Notes: generated from the letters alone by a model not told the origin. DNA of 64,000 nt from an uncultured Porphyromonadaceae bacterium (GCA_937901905.1 CALDIF010000025.1:1-64000), one strand, 5' to 3'. Positions 28,546 through 37,908 are shown, counted from the stretch's first letter. Translations and numbers: made by a program.

Positions 28546-28943
28546 AAGCAATTATAATTATTTATTATTTTTCTTATCGCGGTTTTTCCTTGTCATTAAC
28601 AAACAAAACACACTAACGCCACGCGTCACCATTCGCACCCGTGCAGGACGAGAATGACGGCACAACGGCTCACAGTGAATGTTTTAAGGCAAGGAAAAAG
28701 CAGTTCCTTAAACTAAATTCGTCAGATATCGGGCAAAATTAGTAAAAAATTCATTAAAATACACTATTAATTGTGTAAAAATTGCACTTTGAGCAAAAAA
28801 AATGTAACAATTTAGAATTTTACCCTACTACATTACACAAATTCACCTCCTCGCGCCGACATTGCGACACGAGGAGGTGAACGTTAATTATCAAGACCGG
28901 TTTCCGACAAGGGAGCAGAAGCGGAATACACTCAACTCAACGA
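28546..28943. other. 398-nt gap between the SusC gene and pyrH
   Basis: It holds the upstream region of the SusC gene and the 3' end of the pyrH transcript. A -7-like TAATTTTG lies at 28741-28734 on the minus strand without a matching TTTG at -33. Bases about 28735-28830 are very AT-rich. The pyrH hairpin is at 28842-28881. No gene is seen. Confidence 0.6.
28842..28881 (-). terminator. Hairpin downstream of pyrH
   Basis: TTCACCTCCTCG (28842-28853) pairs perfectly with CGAGGAGGTGAA (28870-28881) around a 16-nt loop. The minus-strand continuation (TTTGTGTAATG) has only a weak T tract, so it may be a terminator or a 3'-end stabiliser. Confidence 0.55.
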
Positions 28944-29660
28944 TTATCTATACACTACAGTGCCGAGATTTTCACCGCGCATCACACGAGCGAGGTTTCC
29001 GGGCACGTCCATGTTGAAAACGTGTATGGGCAAACCGTTGTCACGACACATAACAATGGCAGACAAATCCATCACTTTGAGTCCTCGTGCCAATACCTCG
29101 TCGTAACTGATGCGGTCGAACTTCACTGCCGTGGGGTCTTTCTCGGGGTCGGCAGTATAGATGCCATCAACACGCGTCCCCTTGAGCATCACATCAGCCT
29201 CCACCTCAATGCCACGCAGTGAGGAACCGGTATCGGTAGTAAAGTAGGGACTGCCTGTTCCGCAAGAGAGAATAACCACCTTGCCACTTTCCATCGCTTC
29301 GATAGCGCGCCACTTGCTGTAATGCTCGCCTATGGGGTGCATATCTATTGCTGTCAACACGCGCGTGGCTTGTCCGGCTGCCTCGAGAGCACTGCTGAGT
29401 GCCAACGAATTAATCACCGTTGCGAGCATGCCCATCTGGTCACCCTTGACGCGGTCGAAGCCACGAGAAGCACCCTGTAGACCTCGAAAAATGTTACCGC
29501 CACCGATTACTATTGCAACTTGCACACCGGCTTGAACAAGTTCCTTAACTTGCGAGGCATATTGGTTGAGACGCTCCATGTCAATACCATGACCGGCGCC
29601 GGCTGCCAGCGACTCACCGCTCAACTTGAGCAACACGCGCTTGTAAATCATTTTATCCAT
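28944..29660 (-). CDS. pyrH: Uridylate kinase
   Basis: PyrH phosphorylates UMP to UDP with ATP, a cytoplasmic hexamer of the amino-acid-kinase fold. The 238-aa protein shows VLLKLSGESL at the N terminus, IVIGGGNIFRG near residue 54, and GTGSPYFTTD near 138, all diagnostic. The ATG at 29660 is preferred over the TTG at 29672; an internal ATG at 29651 is also possible. It is not next to tsf or frr, its common neighbours. A strong hairpin follows the stop. Confidence 0.95.
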   Translation of the reverse strand: MDKMIYKRVLLKLSGESLAAGAGHGIDMERLNQYASQVKELVQAGVQVAIVIGGGNIFRGLQGASRGFDRVKGDQMGMLATVINSLALSSALEAAGQATRVLTAIDMHPIGEHYSKWRAIEAMESGKVVILSCGTGSPYFTTDTGSSLRGIEVEADVMLKGTRVDGIYTADPEKDPTAVKFDRISYDEVLARGLKVMDLSAIVMCRDNGLPIHVFNMDVPGNLARVMRGENLGTVVYR

Positions 29661-29710
29661 CGTTGTTGTCAATTTTAGGTTAGGCTATAAGAAACATCGG
29701 TTTATTTATT

Positions 29711-29752
29711 ACGACATCAGGCATCGGTTGCAAGACCAATGCCTGATGTCGT
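29711..29752 (-). terminator. Hairpin downstream of the TPR protein gene
   Basis: ACGACATCAGGCA (29711-29723) and TGCCTGATGTCGT (29740-29752) form a perfect 13-bp stem, extended inside by GGT/ACC. It is 14 nt past the TPR gene stop. The flanks are A/T-rich but lack a clean T run, so termination efficiency is uncertain. Confidence 0.6.
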
Positions 29753-29766
29753 AATGTATTGTCCTC

Positions 29767-30450
29767 TCACTTTGATGCGGCCAACGCGTTGGCACGCTCA
29801 ATGTACTTGTCAATGTTGATGTTGTTTTGCTGCGCGTAACCGAGGAACTTATCCTTTATCGTTCGGTAAGCGGCAGCCTCGTCGACATACTTGCCTTGCT
29901 CGTGCAGCACAGTTGCCTTCTTCAACAGGAACAAAGGGGTGTACAACTCATTGTTGTCGCTCAAATCGACGGCCTTGTTGAATGCCGCGAGAGCCTTGTC
30001 GTATTGCTTGAGGTTGACGTAGCAGTCACCGAGCAGGGACTGTGATGCCGGACCGATGAGATTGCCGGCGGGGTCGTAATTCTCAAGGTACTTGACCGCG
30101 TCCTCATACTTACCCCTGTCGTAGAGCATGATAGCGGCATTGAGGTTGGCACGGTTGGCAGCATCGTTGCTATAGCGGTCGGCAACGGTTTGATAGTCAA
30201 GAAGAGCCTTGGCGGTGTCACCCTGCATCAACGCGAGATCGGCCATCGAGATGTCCTCCTTAGCCTTGGCGATGTTCGGGTTGCGCACCAAGTAAACGTA
30301 ACCTGCCGCAAGAAGCACCACGGCAACAATCGCTGCGAGGGCATAGGTAATATATTTCTTGTTGTCCTCAACGCGTTGTGCTGCGCTGGTCATTTGCTCG
30401 TTCACCTCCTCAATGGTGGTGCGGGAACTACCGTTTTGTTTTTTTGCCAT
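29767..30450 (-). CDS. Membrane-anchored tetratricopeptide repeat protein
   Basis: A 227-aa protein with a charged N-terminal segment, one membrane helix at about residues 34-56, and TPR-type repeats over the rest (GDTAKALLDYQTVADRY, GKYEDAVKYLENY, KQYDKALAAFNKAVDL). The layout resembles YfgM-like tetratricopeptide proteins, which work with periplasmic chaperones at the SecYEG translocon; that role is only an analogy. It has its own promoter at 30521-30551. Confidence 0.82.
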   Translation of the reverse strand: MAKKQNGSSRTTIEEVNEQMTSAAQRVEDNKKYITYALAAIVAVVLLAAGYVYLVRNPNIAKAKEDISMADLALMQGDTAKALLDYQTVADRYSNDAANRANLNAAIMLYDRGKYEDAVKYLENYDPAGNLIGPASQSLLGDCYVNLKQYDKALAAFNKAVDLSDNNELYTPLFLLKKATVLHEQGKYVDEAAAYRTIKDKFLGYAQQNNINIDKYIERANALAASK

Positions 30451-30520
30451 AATTTATCTAAGTCTTTAATAATTACACTGTTAAAGTGGACACATCAGAT
30501 GATATGCCCGTAACGGCTTG

Positions 30521-30551
30521 CAAAATTACTCATTTTTGTCGAAAAAACAAA
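30521..30551 (-). promoter_or_regulatory. Promoter of the TPR protein gene
   Basis: TTTG (30551-30548), 19 nt, TAATTTTG (30528-30521) on the minus strand; leader of about 65 nt to the ATG at 30450. Confidence 0.75.
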
Positions 30552-30633
30552 TAATTTAAAACGAAACCACATTTTTTGTCATTCCGGAGTTTAGAGAGAA
30601 ATAAAACGCCACAGCGGTCAAGCAAAAGTGCCG

Positions 30634-31665
30634 TTAACGTCCTTGACCTGTCAACTCGCCGATGCTGGTATTAAGATTGAACATGAACGTTGTTGCGCCA
30701 CTGTGGGGTTGAGCAAATGCCGCACCCACCGCGAACGCCTTGACCTTAATGCCGGCACCGATGCTGAAACCCGACAGCAACGAGCGCTTGTAGGTGCTCA
30801 TATCGGTACGGGTGCGATAGTTGTATCCGATGCCGATGTACATATTCTCAACCGGTAAGACCTCGACACCGAACACGAGATGGCGCAACAAGTTACTGCC
30901 GAATTTGTCTCGCTCAATCAACTCACTGCTGACATTATCCTTATCAGCCGGCTTATAGTAGGGCAAGTGCCAATGACGCAAGCCGTAAACTGTCATGCCG
31001 AAACGCAGCGGGAAAGACTTGAGCATTTTGGTAAAGCCCACTTGCACGTCCCACGGCAACTTGTCACTGCGATTATCAAACTTCTTGACCTGACCGCCGA
31101 GGTTTTTCACCACCAACCCCACCGAAAATTCGGTCGACGGGTCATAGTAGTTCACACCGAGGTCTGCCGCAATGGCTCCTGCGCTATACACATCGTACTT
31201 GGACGAAATATACTTCAAAGTGATGCCACCGCGCCACTTTTCAAAGATATCATGACTGTAGGTGAGGCTGATGGCAAGGTCACGCGCGCTGAAGTCTCCC
31301 GTCACAACACCGGTAGCATCGGTTTGGGTAATCGAGCCGTAACCGTAGTACTGTATCCCGCCGCCGATGGCACTGTGCTCGGTGAGACCTTGACCGTAAC
31401 GTGCACCCATAAAATTGGTGGAGCCGATGTATTTCATGTAACTCAATCCCACTTGATGGTCGAACTCCGGACCCAACAATGAGGGATTTTGCTCAACGAG
31501 GTTAACATCGTCGTCAATGAGCGACACGTTGTGACCGCCCAGGGCGTACACGTGGCTCGACGGTGACACATTGAGGAAGTTATAGGCATTGTTGTTGTCT
31601 TGAGCCACCATGGCGGTGTTCACAAGCAGCATAGCCGTCAATACTGATATTGTCGATTGTCGCAT
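30634..31665 (-). CDS. porQ: Type IX secretion system protein PorQ
   Basis: The protein (343 aa) starts with a signal peptide (MRQSTISVLTAMLLVNTAMVAQ) and continues NAYNFLNVSPSSHVYALGGHNVSLIDDDVNL, the conserved opening of PorQ, with an all-beta barrel of FadL/PorV type. PorQ is an outer-membrane protein that anchors the PorU/PorZ attachment complex of type IX secretion. A longer start at 31695 is possible; the ATG at 31665 gives the better signal peptide. Its presence agrees with a possible type IX signal on the amylase at 50.3-55.2 kb. No other type IX gene is in the window. Confidence 0.9.
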   Translation of the reverse strand: MRQSTISVLTAMLLVNTAMVAQDNNNAYNFLNVSPSSHVYALGGHNVSLIDDDVNLVEQNPSLLGPEFDHQVGLSYMKYIGSTNFMGARYGQGLTEHSAIGGGIQYYGYGSITQTDATGVVTGDFSARDLAISLTYSHDIFEKWRGGITLKYISSKYDVYSAGAIAADLGVNYYDPSTEFSVGLVVKNLGGQVKKFDNRSDKLPWDVQVGFTKMLKSFPLRFGMTVYGLRHWHLPYYKPADKDNVSSELIERDKFGSNLLRHLVFGVEVLPVENMYIGIGYNYRTRTDMSTYKRSLLSGFSIGAGIKVKAFAVGAAFAQPHSGATTFMFNLNTSIGELTGQGR

Positions 31666-31796
31666 AGTGATGCTTGACTTGTTGGCATTAAACATTATAG
31701 ATTATAACGACATATACCCCTTGATTAGTATTTTACAACACAATAAAAAGTTGTGCACACTGTCACAAATCATCATGACAAAGGCACAACCGTCGT

Positions 31797-31844
31797 TTGA
31801 AAAAGAAATCGCAGTGAGCGACCTGTCATCATTGCTCACTGCGA
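31797..31844 (-). terminator. Intrinsic terminator after the Gly-rich secreted protein gene
   Basis: TCGCAGTGAGC (31809-31819) and GCTCACTGCGA (31834-31844) form an 11-bp stem, followed on the minus strand by TTTCTTTTTC. It starts 6 nt beyond the stop at 31851. Confidence 0.85.
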
Positions 31845-31850
31845 CCTTAC

Positions 31851-32741
31851 TCAGCAACCCACAGTCAGAGTGGTGTAGAAACGTCCGTTGTCGATATAGT
31901 AGGCAAGTGTAATATAACCTGTTGCGCTACCACCCCACCAAGTGACCGAGGCTTCAAATCCGGCGCGTGACTGCGAGACGGGAGTGCCGTAGGTGTAACA
32001 CAAGTCGCGGTACACGCTGTTGTAGCGAGAGCGGTCGCTGAAAGCGGTGGAGAAGAAAAATTGAGCGTTATCCAAGCGGTTGCAGTTGTCGTAACCCAAC
32101 ATCACATCGGTCCAAAGAGTTCCCAGCATCGAGACATCGCGCAAGTAGATTGTTCCGCCATACCAGCCGTCAATGTGGTATCCGTTGGTATAGAGATAAT
32201 CGAGACCGCTGCTGTAGTACGAGCCGAAACGCAGTCCGAGTATTCTGTCTATCACGGGAGCACCTGCCATGGGACGATAGGCTGAGGGCATCACGGGGCG
32301 ATAGGCATTGTGAACAACGGGGCGATATTCGCGTGCGGGAGGTGCCATGGGACGGCTCCAATCGTGCTTGCGGTCACCGTTTTTGTTGCCGCCGGGAATG
32401 GTTACTGCGGGCTTGGGGATAGCGTGGGTGTTGCCGCTGTGAGCAGTAGAACTGCCGTGGGTGTTGCCACCACCTTGCATCGTGCCGCCACCGCGAGTAG
32501 TACCACCGCTGTGACCTTGCATCGTGCCGCCACCGGAGCGGTTGCCCTCGGCATTGCCGCTATTCTTGCCCACGCCGGACACGTCCGGACGACGACTACC
32601 GACATTGTTGTTGCCATTAGTTGAGGCAACACTCGGACGCTGGCGACCCTGCATGGTCTGTGCGGTCAACTCGCTGCCGGTCATCAGCATACCCGCCATG
32701 AGCACGAGGCTCATCATCGAAGTGTAAACAGTTGCTTTCAT
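31851..32741 (-). CDS. Secreted protein of unknown function with Gly/His/Thr-rich low-complexity region
   Basis: The 296-aa protein has a signal peptide (cleavage probably after about residue 28), then a low-complexity segment at about 28-110 with repeated GGGTMQG, GGTTRGGGT and GNTHG units, a Pro/Arg-rich linker with repeated YRPV/YRPM motifs, and a compact folded C-terminal domain of about 130 residues rich in Tyr and Trp, with the Cys positions DNCN, RDLCYTYG and a terminal GC. I do not recognise the family. The linker resembles adhesive or matrix-associated proteins. It is monocistronic by context, with its own terminator. Confidence 0.7.
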   Translation of the reverse strand: MKATVYTSMMSLVLMAGMLMTGSELTAQTMQGRQRPSVASTNGNNNVGSRRPDVSGVGKNSGNAEGNRSGGGTMQGHSGGTTRGGGTMQGGGNTHGSSTAHSGNTHAIPKPAVTIPGGNKNGDRKHDWSRPMAPPAREYRPVVHNAYRPVMPSAYRPMAGAPVIDRILGLRFGSYYSSGLDYLYTNGYHIDGWYGGTIYLRDVSMLGTLWTDVMLGYDNCNRLDNAQFFFSTAFSDRSRYNSVYRDLCYTYGTPVSQSRAGFEASVTWWGGSATGYITLAYYIDNGRFYTTLTVGC

Positions 32742-32933
32742 GACGTTATCAATTTAAATGGTTCAACATTCTTGTTCGTTTGTTGTTTAGACAGCGACAC
32801 GGACACGCGGTTTAACCGTGATTTGACCACGGTAGACCAACGAGCCCGCCAAACCGATGAATGTCACGAAAGTATCGACCGAACGCAACGGCACAACTGC
32901 CGATGCTCTCCTTTTTTGACTCTCACTCACATG

Positions 32934-33530
32934 TCACAAGGTCGCATTCACGCCGGCAATAAATTCCAGCATTTCGCTGCGACCGCGCCCGTCCTCACTG
33001 CTGGTCAGGAAGATGGGGGGCAACTCGGACCATGTCTTGAGTAGTTCTTGTTTATATGCCTCCACAGCTGTTGCACCGGCATTCACGCCCATCTTGTCCA
33101 TCTTGGTAAACACGATGGCAAACGGCACCTCATTTTCTCCCAACCATTGCATGAACTCGAGGTCAATGCGTTGCGGTGCATGACGACTGTCGACGAGCAC
33201 AAACAGACAAACCATTTGTTCGCGCCCCATAATGTAGCCACGTATCATGCGCGACAACTGTTCGCGGCTTTCCTTACCGCGACGGGCATAGCCGTAACCC
33301 GGCAAGTCGACGATGTACCACTTGTTGTTAATCAAGAAGTGGTTGATTAGCATCGTCTTGCCCGGTGTTGCCGATGTCTTGGCGAGTCCGCGACGACCGG
33401 TGAGCATATTGATGAGCGACGACTTGCCCACATTGCTGCGACCGATGAAGGCATACTCGGGTTTATCGCCGTCGGGACACCGCGTGTAGTCGGAGTTGCT
33501 GATTACAAACTCGGCAGTTGAGATATTCAT
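32934..33530 (-). CDS. engB: Ribosome biogenesis GTP-binding protein EngB/YsxC
   Basis: The 198-aa protein has the EngB order: AFIGRSNVGKSSL (G1, residues about 30-38), G2 Thr in TPGKT, DLPGYG (G3) and FTKMDK (G4). It acts in late assembly of the large ribosomal subunit. The length is usual for the family. It lies downstream of mdh, 120 nt from its stop on the same strand... the mdh terminator region at 33585-33621 lies between them. Confidence 0.95.
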   Translation of the reverse strand: MNISTAEFVISNSDYTRCPDGDKPEYAFIGRSNVGKSSLINMLTGRRGLAKTSATPGKTMLINHFLINNKWYIVDLPGYGYARRGKESREQLSRMIRGYIMGREQMVCLFVLVDSRHAPQRIDLEFMQWLGENEVPFAIVFTKMDKMGVNAGATAVEAYKQELLKTWSELPPIFLTSSEDGRGRSEMLEFIAGVNATL

Positions 33531-33584
33531 TGTTGTTTCACTTTAGTTAATGAGAATAGTGTTACATGGTCTCAGGGATAGAGA

Positions 33585-33621
33585 CAAACTTAAATAGGGT
33601 CGCCGCATCGGGCGACCCTAT
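33585..33621 (-). terminator. Intrinsic terminator of mdh
   Basis: ATAGGGTCGCC (33594-33604), loop gcatcg, GGCGACCCTAT (33611-33621): a perfect 11-bp stem, followed on the minus strand by TTAAGTTTGTC. It lies 29 nt past the mdh stop and upstream of engB. Confidence 0.75.
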
Positions 33622-33649
33622 CGTGTGTCATCAATACGCTACAATCTCA

Positions 33650-34642
33650 TTAGAGGTTGGGATTGACTTTGCTCCACTCGCTGATGGGGGGGACGATACC
33701 CAGTGTCACCAACTCGTCGCGCATCTTGCACAAGTGCTCATAACTGGCATCGAGTTTGGCATTCTCCTCGGGTGTGCCTTGCGGAATGTTGTAGTGAGCG
33801 CCCTCGGTATCAAGAGTGGTATCCATTGCCATCATGATGTGGTCGTACTTACCGCTGTGCACATAGGTACCCACGGGGTAACGGAACGGCTCGCCGCCCA
33901 TTGCGGAGCGTATCATCTCGACCGACAGATAAGACGGGCTTTGGAACGAACTGCGACCACGCAACTTGATAATTGCGGCACCACCTTGTGTGACAGCGAC
34001 CTTCATGTCTTCCCACTCTTGCTCGGGGAACGCCTCGGTGCCGATCAACTCGGTGAGGGGCTTGCCGGCGATCTTAACACGTGAGCCGAACACTGCCATT
34101 TGCTCACCATGACCACCGTAGGTTGCACAACCGGTAACCTCGCTTTGCATCACACCGAACTTCTTGGCAAGTGCACTTTGCAAGCGCGTTGAGTCAAGAC
34201 CTGCGAGGGTCGTCACTTGACCGGGCTTGAGACCGCTATAGAGCAAGGTCACCAAACCGGTGAGGTCAGCCGGATTGAAGATAATAACAACGTGCTTCAC
34301 GTCGGGGCAATATTGCTTGATGTTCTTGCCCAACCCCTCGGCGATCTCACAGTTACCCTTGAGCAAATCCTCGCGAGTCATGCCCTCCTTGCGGGGAGCA
34401 CCGCCACTGCTGATGATATACTTGGCACCGGTGAAAGCCTCGGCAGCATCGGTGGTGGCTACGATTTTCACATCACCGAAACCGCTTTGACGCATCTCCT
34501 CGGCAACGCCTTCGGGCGAAAACACGTCGTACAAGCAAATCTCACTCGTCAAGCCCATCATCAAGGCAGTCTGCACCATGTTGGAACCAATCATGCCGGC
34601 AGCACCGACAATAGTCAACTTGTCATTTGTCAAAAAAGCCAT
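33650..34642 (-). CDS. mdh: Malate dehydrogenase (NAD-dependent)
   Basis: A 330-aa enzyme of the lactate/malate dehydrogenase superfamily, close in wording to the Bacteroides enzyme. It has the NAD-binding GAAGMIGSN near residue 14, the substrate-loop region APRKEGMTRED, IFNPAD near 120, LDSTRLQ near 152 and the catalytic-His segment TYGGHGEQM near 175. It interconverts malate and oxaloacetate and in these anaerobes feeds the reductive branch to fumarate and succinate. A good promoter lies 40 nt upstream and a strong hairpin follows the stop, so it is probably transcribed alone. Confidence 0.95.
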   Translation of the reverse strand: MAFLTNDKLTIVGAAGMIGSNMVQTALMMGLTSEICLYDVFSPEGVAEEMRQSGFGDVKIVATTDAAEAFTGAKYIISSGGAPRKEGMTREDLLKGNCEIAEGLGKNIKQYCPDVKHVVIIFNPADLTGLVTLLYSGLKPGQVTTLAGLDSTRLQSALAKKFGVMQSEVTGCATYGGHGEQMAVFGSRVKIAGKPLTELIGTEAFPEQEWEDMKVAVTQGGAAIIKLRGRSSFQSPSYLSVEMIRSAMGGEPFRYPVGTYVHSGKYDHIMMAMDTTLDTEGAHYNIPQGTPEENAKLDASYEHLCKMRDELVTLGIVPPISEWSKVNPNL

Positions 34643-34682
34643 AGTAATATTGTTGTTTAAAAGGTTGTTTTGTTTCTAAGTG

Positions 34683-34714
34683 CAAAGGTAATAAAACAAA
34701 ATTTGCGTTGCAAA
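34683..34714 (-). promoter_or_regulatory. Promoter of mdh
   Basis: TTTG (34714-34711), 20 nt, TACCTTTG (34690-34683) on the minus strand, a near-ideal Bacteroidota promoter; leader of about 35 nt. Confidence 0.85.
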
Positions 34715-34789
34715 TTTTAGGTGTTTTTCCTACCCCACCCCCATACAAGCGCAACAAACGAATTTTCAAGGTCGGGAGAGAACTCATTA

Positions 34790-35503
34790 TCATTCAAGCG
34801 ATGCCGAGGCTAATGTGAGGATAGAAATCCTGATGTCGTGTAGGGCGACTTTCAGTGCCGCAGCACATGCGACCAGTGTACTGCCGGTGGTAATCACATC
34901 ATCGACAATTAACACATGTTTACCCTCGAGCGAGGTTACACAATCGGCAACGGCAGCGTAAGTGTCGGCGACATTGGCATGACGTTCAACAGCCGTTTTA
35001 CGGGTTTGTGTTTCATGTCGGCGTGTGGCACACAAAGCCGGCACCACTTCAATGCCGGCAGCACGCCCGATACCGCGCGCGAGGTATTCGCTCTGATTGT
35101 AGCCTCGTTGAGCCAACTTGCGACGATGCAAAGGCACCGGCACCACCGCGTCAATGTCATCGAGCCACCCGCATTGCGACAATTCGTTACCGTATCGCTC
35201 GGTCAACCACTGCCCCATCAGTGGCATGTTACGATACTTGATGTCGTGCAAGATATTGGCATAGGGGTCACCGCGCCGGTAATAGAAGTATGCCGTTGCC
35301 CTTTCAATGAGTACTTTACCGCGAAACAGCATCTCCATGCGATTTTCATCGTGCAAGTGAAATCCCGTGACGGGCATTCGAGTCAGGCAATCGGGACAAA
35401 TCCACTCGTGGGCATCGCCCAACACCTTGTCGCACACGGCGCATCGGCGTGGCATCCACACATCGGCTGTCGCTTGTAGCCATTGTTTAACAGCAGTCCA
35501 CAT
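34790..35503 (-). CDS. ComF family phosphoribosyltransferase-like protein
   Basis: The 237-aa protein has the N-terminal zinc-ribbon Cys pairs CAVC and CPDC near residues 21 and 36, a central PVPLHRRKLAQRGYNQSE segment and the PRPP-binding loop VLIVDDVITTGST near 200. ComF proteins take part in DNA uptake and recombination in competent bacteria; in non-competent lineages their role is unclear. ATGs at 35503 and 35506 are equally possible and both overlap the end of recX, so the gene is translated from the helicase operon. Confidence 0.9.
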   Translation of the reverse strand: MWTAVKQWLQATADVWMPRRCAVCDKVLGDAHEWICPDCLTRMPVTGFHLHDENRMEMLFRGKVLIERATAYFYYRRGDPYANILHDIKYRNMPLMGQWLTERYGNELSQCGWLDDIDAVVPVPLHRRKLAQRGYNQSEYLARGIGRAAGIEVVPALCATRRHETQTRKTAVERHANVADTYAAVADCVTSLEGKHVLIVDDVITTGSTLVACAAALKVALHDIRISILTLASASLE

Positions 35504-35993
35504 CATCACAATCACCGTTATCGTTTAACAACTCGTTCACGAACCGGGACACGAGCGACACTTCATAGCCGCGACTCGCGCCGGCACGCAACAAGGCGGC
35601 GCGCTTCAATCGGGGTTCGCGACCATGAACCTCGCGAGCACGATGGGCAAGCAACACGCGCAACGTGCGCTCGTAGTCAGCGTTGTCTATCGTGGCGAGG
35701 GCGTTGTCAATCACGTTGTCGGCAAAGCCTTTCAATCGCAATGCATGAGAAATCTTGATGCGTCCCCAACCGTCTAAACGCACCTTGTCGTTGACGAAAG
35801 CCCCCACATAACGCTCATCGTCGATAAAGCCGTCGCCACGCAGACGGGACACGACGACATCGGCTTCATCATCAGCCATGCCCCAACGTGACATTGACAC
35901 GCGCAGGTCGTGCTCGCAACACTCGCTTGTCGAGCATCGCGCCGCCAAGCGCGACAAAGCTTGATCGACCGTAATCTTTCTTGCACTGCTCAT
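35487..35993 (-). CDS. recX: Recombination regulator RecX
   Basis: RecX binds RecA filaments and limits or modulates recombination. The 168-aa protein is of usual length and mostly helical, with the repeats typical of RecX: ALSRLAARCSTSE, RLRGDGFIDDERY and GRIKISHALRLKGF. The ATG at 35993 overlaps the TGA of the upstream 636-aa protein (ATGA), which fixes the start and indicates coupled translation. The frame is open further upstream but would run deep into the previous gene. recA itself is not in the window. Confidence 0.9.
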   Translation of the reverse strand: MSSARKITVDQALSRLAARCSTSECCEHDLRVSMSRWGMADDEADVVVSRLRGDGFIDDERYVGAFVNDKVRLDGWGRIKISHALRLKGFADNVIDNALATIDNADYERTLRVLLAHRAREVHGREPRLKRAALLRAGASRGYEVSLVSRFVNELLNDNGDCDDVDCC

Positions 35994-37900
35994 AACAGAT
36001 AACCCGATTTCTTGAGACGCGACACGACTTGAGCACGCTGCGACACCGGCACCAACACGCGACAACCCTCGGCACGCACGACAAGATTGGCGAGCATCTC
36101 GTCGGTTGCAAACAACTGTAATAACTCCTCGTTATCGTCATTAATGCGATATATCTCGTAGTCAACATCATCGCTGATCAATGGAGAGCAAAACTTCAAT
36201 ACATCGTCAAAGAAAGACTTCCACAACGGTGGTAATGTCCGGCACACATAGGTTACAAAGCCGTCTATCATCGTGTTCACGTCCTTGGGCGTCTTGCAGT
36301 GGGCGAGCATTGTCGCACGATTGACCATATAACGAGACTCATCTATCTTGTCCGCCATCATCGCCAACACCGACACGAATGGCGACTTGCTGTCAAGAAC
36401 AGTGACAATGAGGTGCTTATCATCTATTGCGAAGCCCTCACCCTTGCGTTTGAGTTCGGGCATCTCATAGGAACTCCTGATATTAAAGACATATTCGCCA
36501 AATGGTGTCAGACGCGCATAACGCACTCCGGCATAAGCGGGCGCATCGGCGCATTCACGACTCGCGTCGTCAATGAGCAGTTCCACGACCCCCATACATG
36601 CCAACATCGCCAGCATGGCGTGCCATGCCGGCTTCACCACGTCGGGAAGCACACGCGTATTAAGCACATACTCGTATGTCCCGCAAAGAATATCCGAGAC
36701 CTCGTTATAGTTTGAAGTGACAAATGGGAACATCTGGTTCCATGCCCCACGCGTGAAGTCATGAATCACAAGTGGCATCAAGTCGGTCATCACGCTCACG
36801 TCAAGCCATGCACCCTTCTTGAAACAAGACATTAATGCCTTGGTAACGCAATTGAAAGGAGTAATGTCATGGACAGACGAGTTACCCACAAATACACGCT
36901 TGGAAAATTTATAGTCGGTGAAAAACGATTGGTAAAACCTGCTGTCAACCGCACAACCGGCACCAATAAACATTTTCATTGCTTCGGACATGCTGATTTG
37001 ACGGTGGCGTATGTCAATTATGTAGTAAGGTAAGGCACATTGTATGAACGCCGTGGTGTATAGCGACAAGTCGGGTCGTTCATGAGGAAGCGTGTTGTTA
37101 AATATCGCCGGCATTTCTCCCGTCACCTGTTGTATGGCACGCAGCAGTGTGGCGGTCACCTTCTCGCCCTTGGGTAGTGCAATAATCTTGCGATTGATCA
37201 TGTCGCAAAGAATGGCAAACTGTGACACCGCCACGGTTTCCATGTTGAAAAGCCTCAGACCGTCGCAAGGCTCATCGGTGTATATCGGGCGTAACCTGCC
37301 ATGCAGCATCAACTCCAAATCTCGTGTCAGCGCGCACACTTGCTCCGCATCAAACCGCCACAACGTTCTTACAAGACTAGCGCTGACATATACTCCTGCA
37401 GCGACATGCGCATCAACTTCGGACGGATTAATCGCCGGTTTGTATGTGTTGCTGCCGGCACACAAGGCGGCCGCATCGTAGTATGACGTTGACACTATCT
37501 CTCTGAAGACACTTACCATATCCTCGTCGGCGTTAGGCAAGACATACTGCTCGAAGTTGTCGGGTTGATACACACAATGAAACACGATGGAGCGCAGCAG
37601 TTCGCCAATGTTATTGTCGGCGAGTTTACTACTCTCCTTAGTAGAGGGGCGATTAGATGTGTACTCAAAGCGGGCATAAATGGAATCGCCTTTGTATCGC
37701 GTGCGAACCTCGAAAATCACTATATTACCCGACACGAGATTTAATCCCGGAGCAATATAACGGTCAATGAATGCTTGGTGTAACTCCAGCAAATCATATT
37801 TGTGAAACCAATTGGTGGGAGGTCGCAGCTGCGTGCAGGGTTTCAAGGATATAACACGGGTCGGGTGCTTGACTGAACTTCGGATATACTTAAGGGTCAT
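35990..37900 (-). CDS. Protein of unknown function in an SNF2 helicase/recX/comF operon
   Basis: A 636-aa soluble protein with no signal peptide or membrane helix. I do not recognise a family. The C-terminal part (about 430-636) has a winged-helix-like stretch (VRYARLTPFGEYVF) and ends EGCRVLVPVSQRAQVVSRLKKSGYLL-like, faintly recalling the C-terminal domain that accompanies some XPB-type helicases; this is a weak impression. It starts at ATG 37900, or at a TTG (37912) that overlaps the helicase stop, and ends in a 4-nt overlap with recX. The tight packing suggests a partner or regulator of the helicase. Confidence 0.75.
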   Translation of the reverse strand: MTLKYIRSSVKHPTRVISLKPCTQLRPPTNWFHKYDLLELHQAFIDRYIAPGLNLVSGNIVIFEVRTRYKGDSIYARFEYTSNRPSTKESSKLADNNIGELLRSIVFHCVYQPDNFEQYVLPNADEDMVSVFREIVSTSYYDAAALCAGSNTYKPAINPSEVDAHVAAGVYVSASLVRTLWRFDAEQVCALTRDLELMLHGRLRPIYTDEPCDGLRLFNMETVAVSQFAILCDMINRKIIALPKGEKVTATLLRAIQQVTGEMPAIFNNTLPHERPDLSLYTTAFIQCALPYYIIDIRHRQISMSEAMKMFIGAGCAVDSRFYQSFFTDYKFSKRVFVGNSSVHDITPFNCVTKALMSCFKKGAWLDVSVMTDLMPLVIHDFTRGAWNQMFPFVTSNYNEVSDILCGTYEYVLNTRVLPDVVKPAWHAMLAMLACMGVVELLIDDASRECADAPAYAGVRYARLTPFGEYVFNIRSSYEMPELKRKGEGFAIDDKHLIVTVLDSKSPFVSVLAMMADKIDESRYMVNRATMLAHCKTPKDVNTMIDGFVTYVCRTLPPLWKSFFDDVLKFCSPLISDDVDYEIYRINDDNEELLQLFATDEMLANLVVRAEGCRVLVPVSQRAQVVSRLKKSGYLL

Positions 37901-37908
37901 GGCAAATT

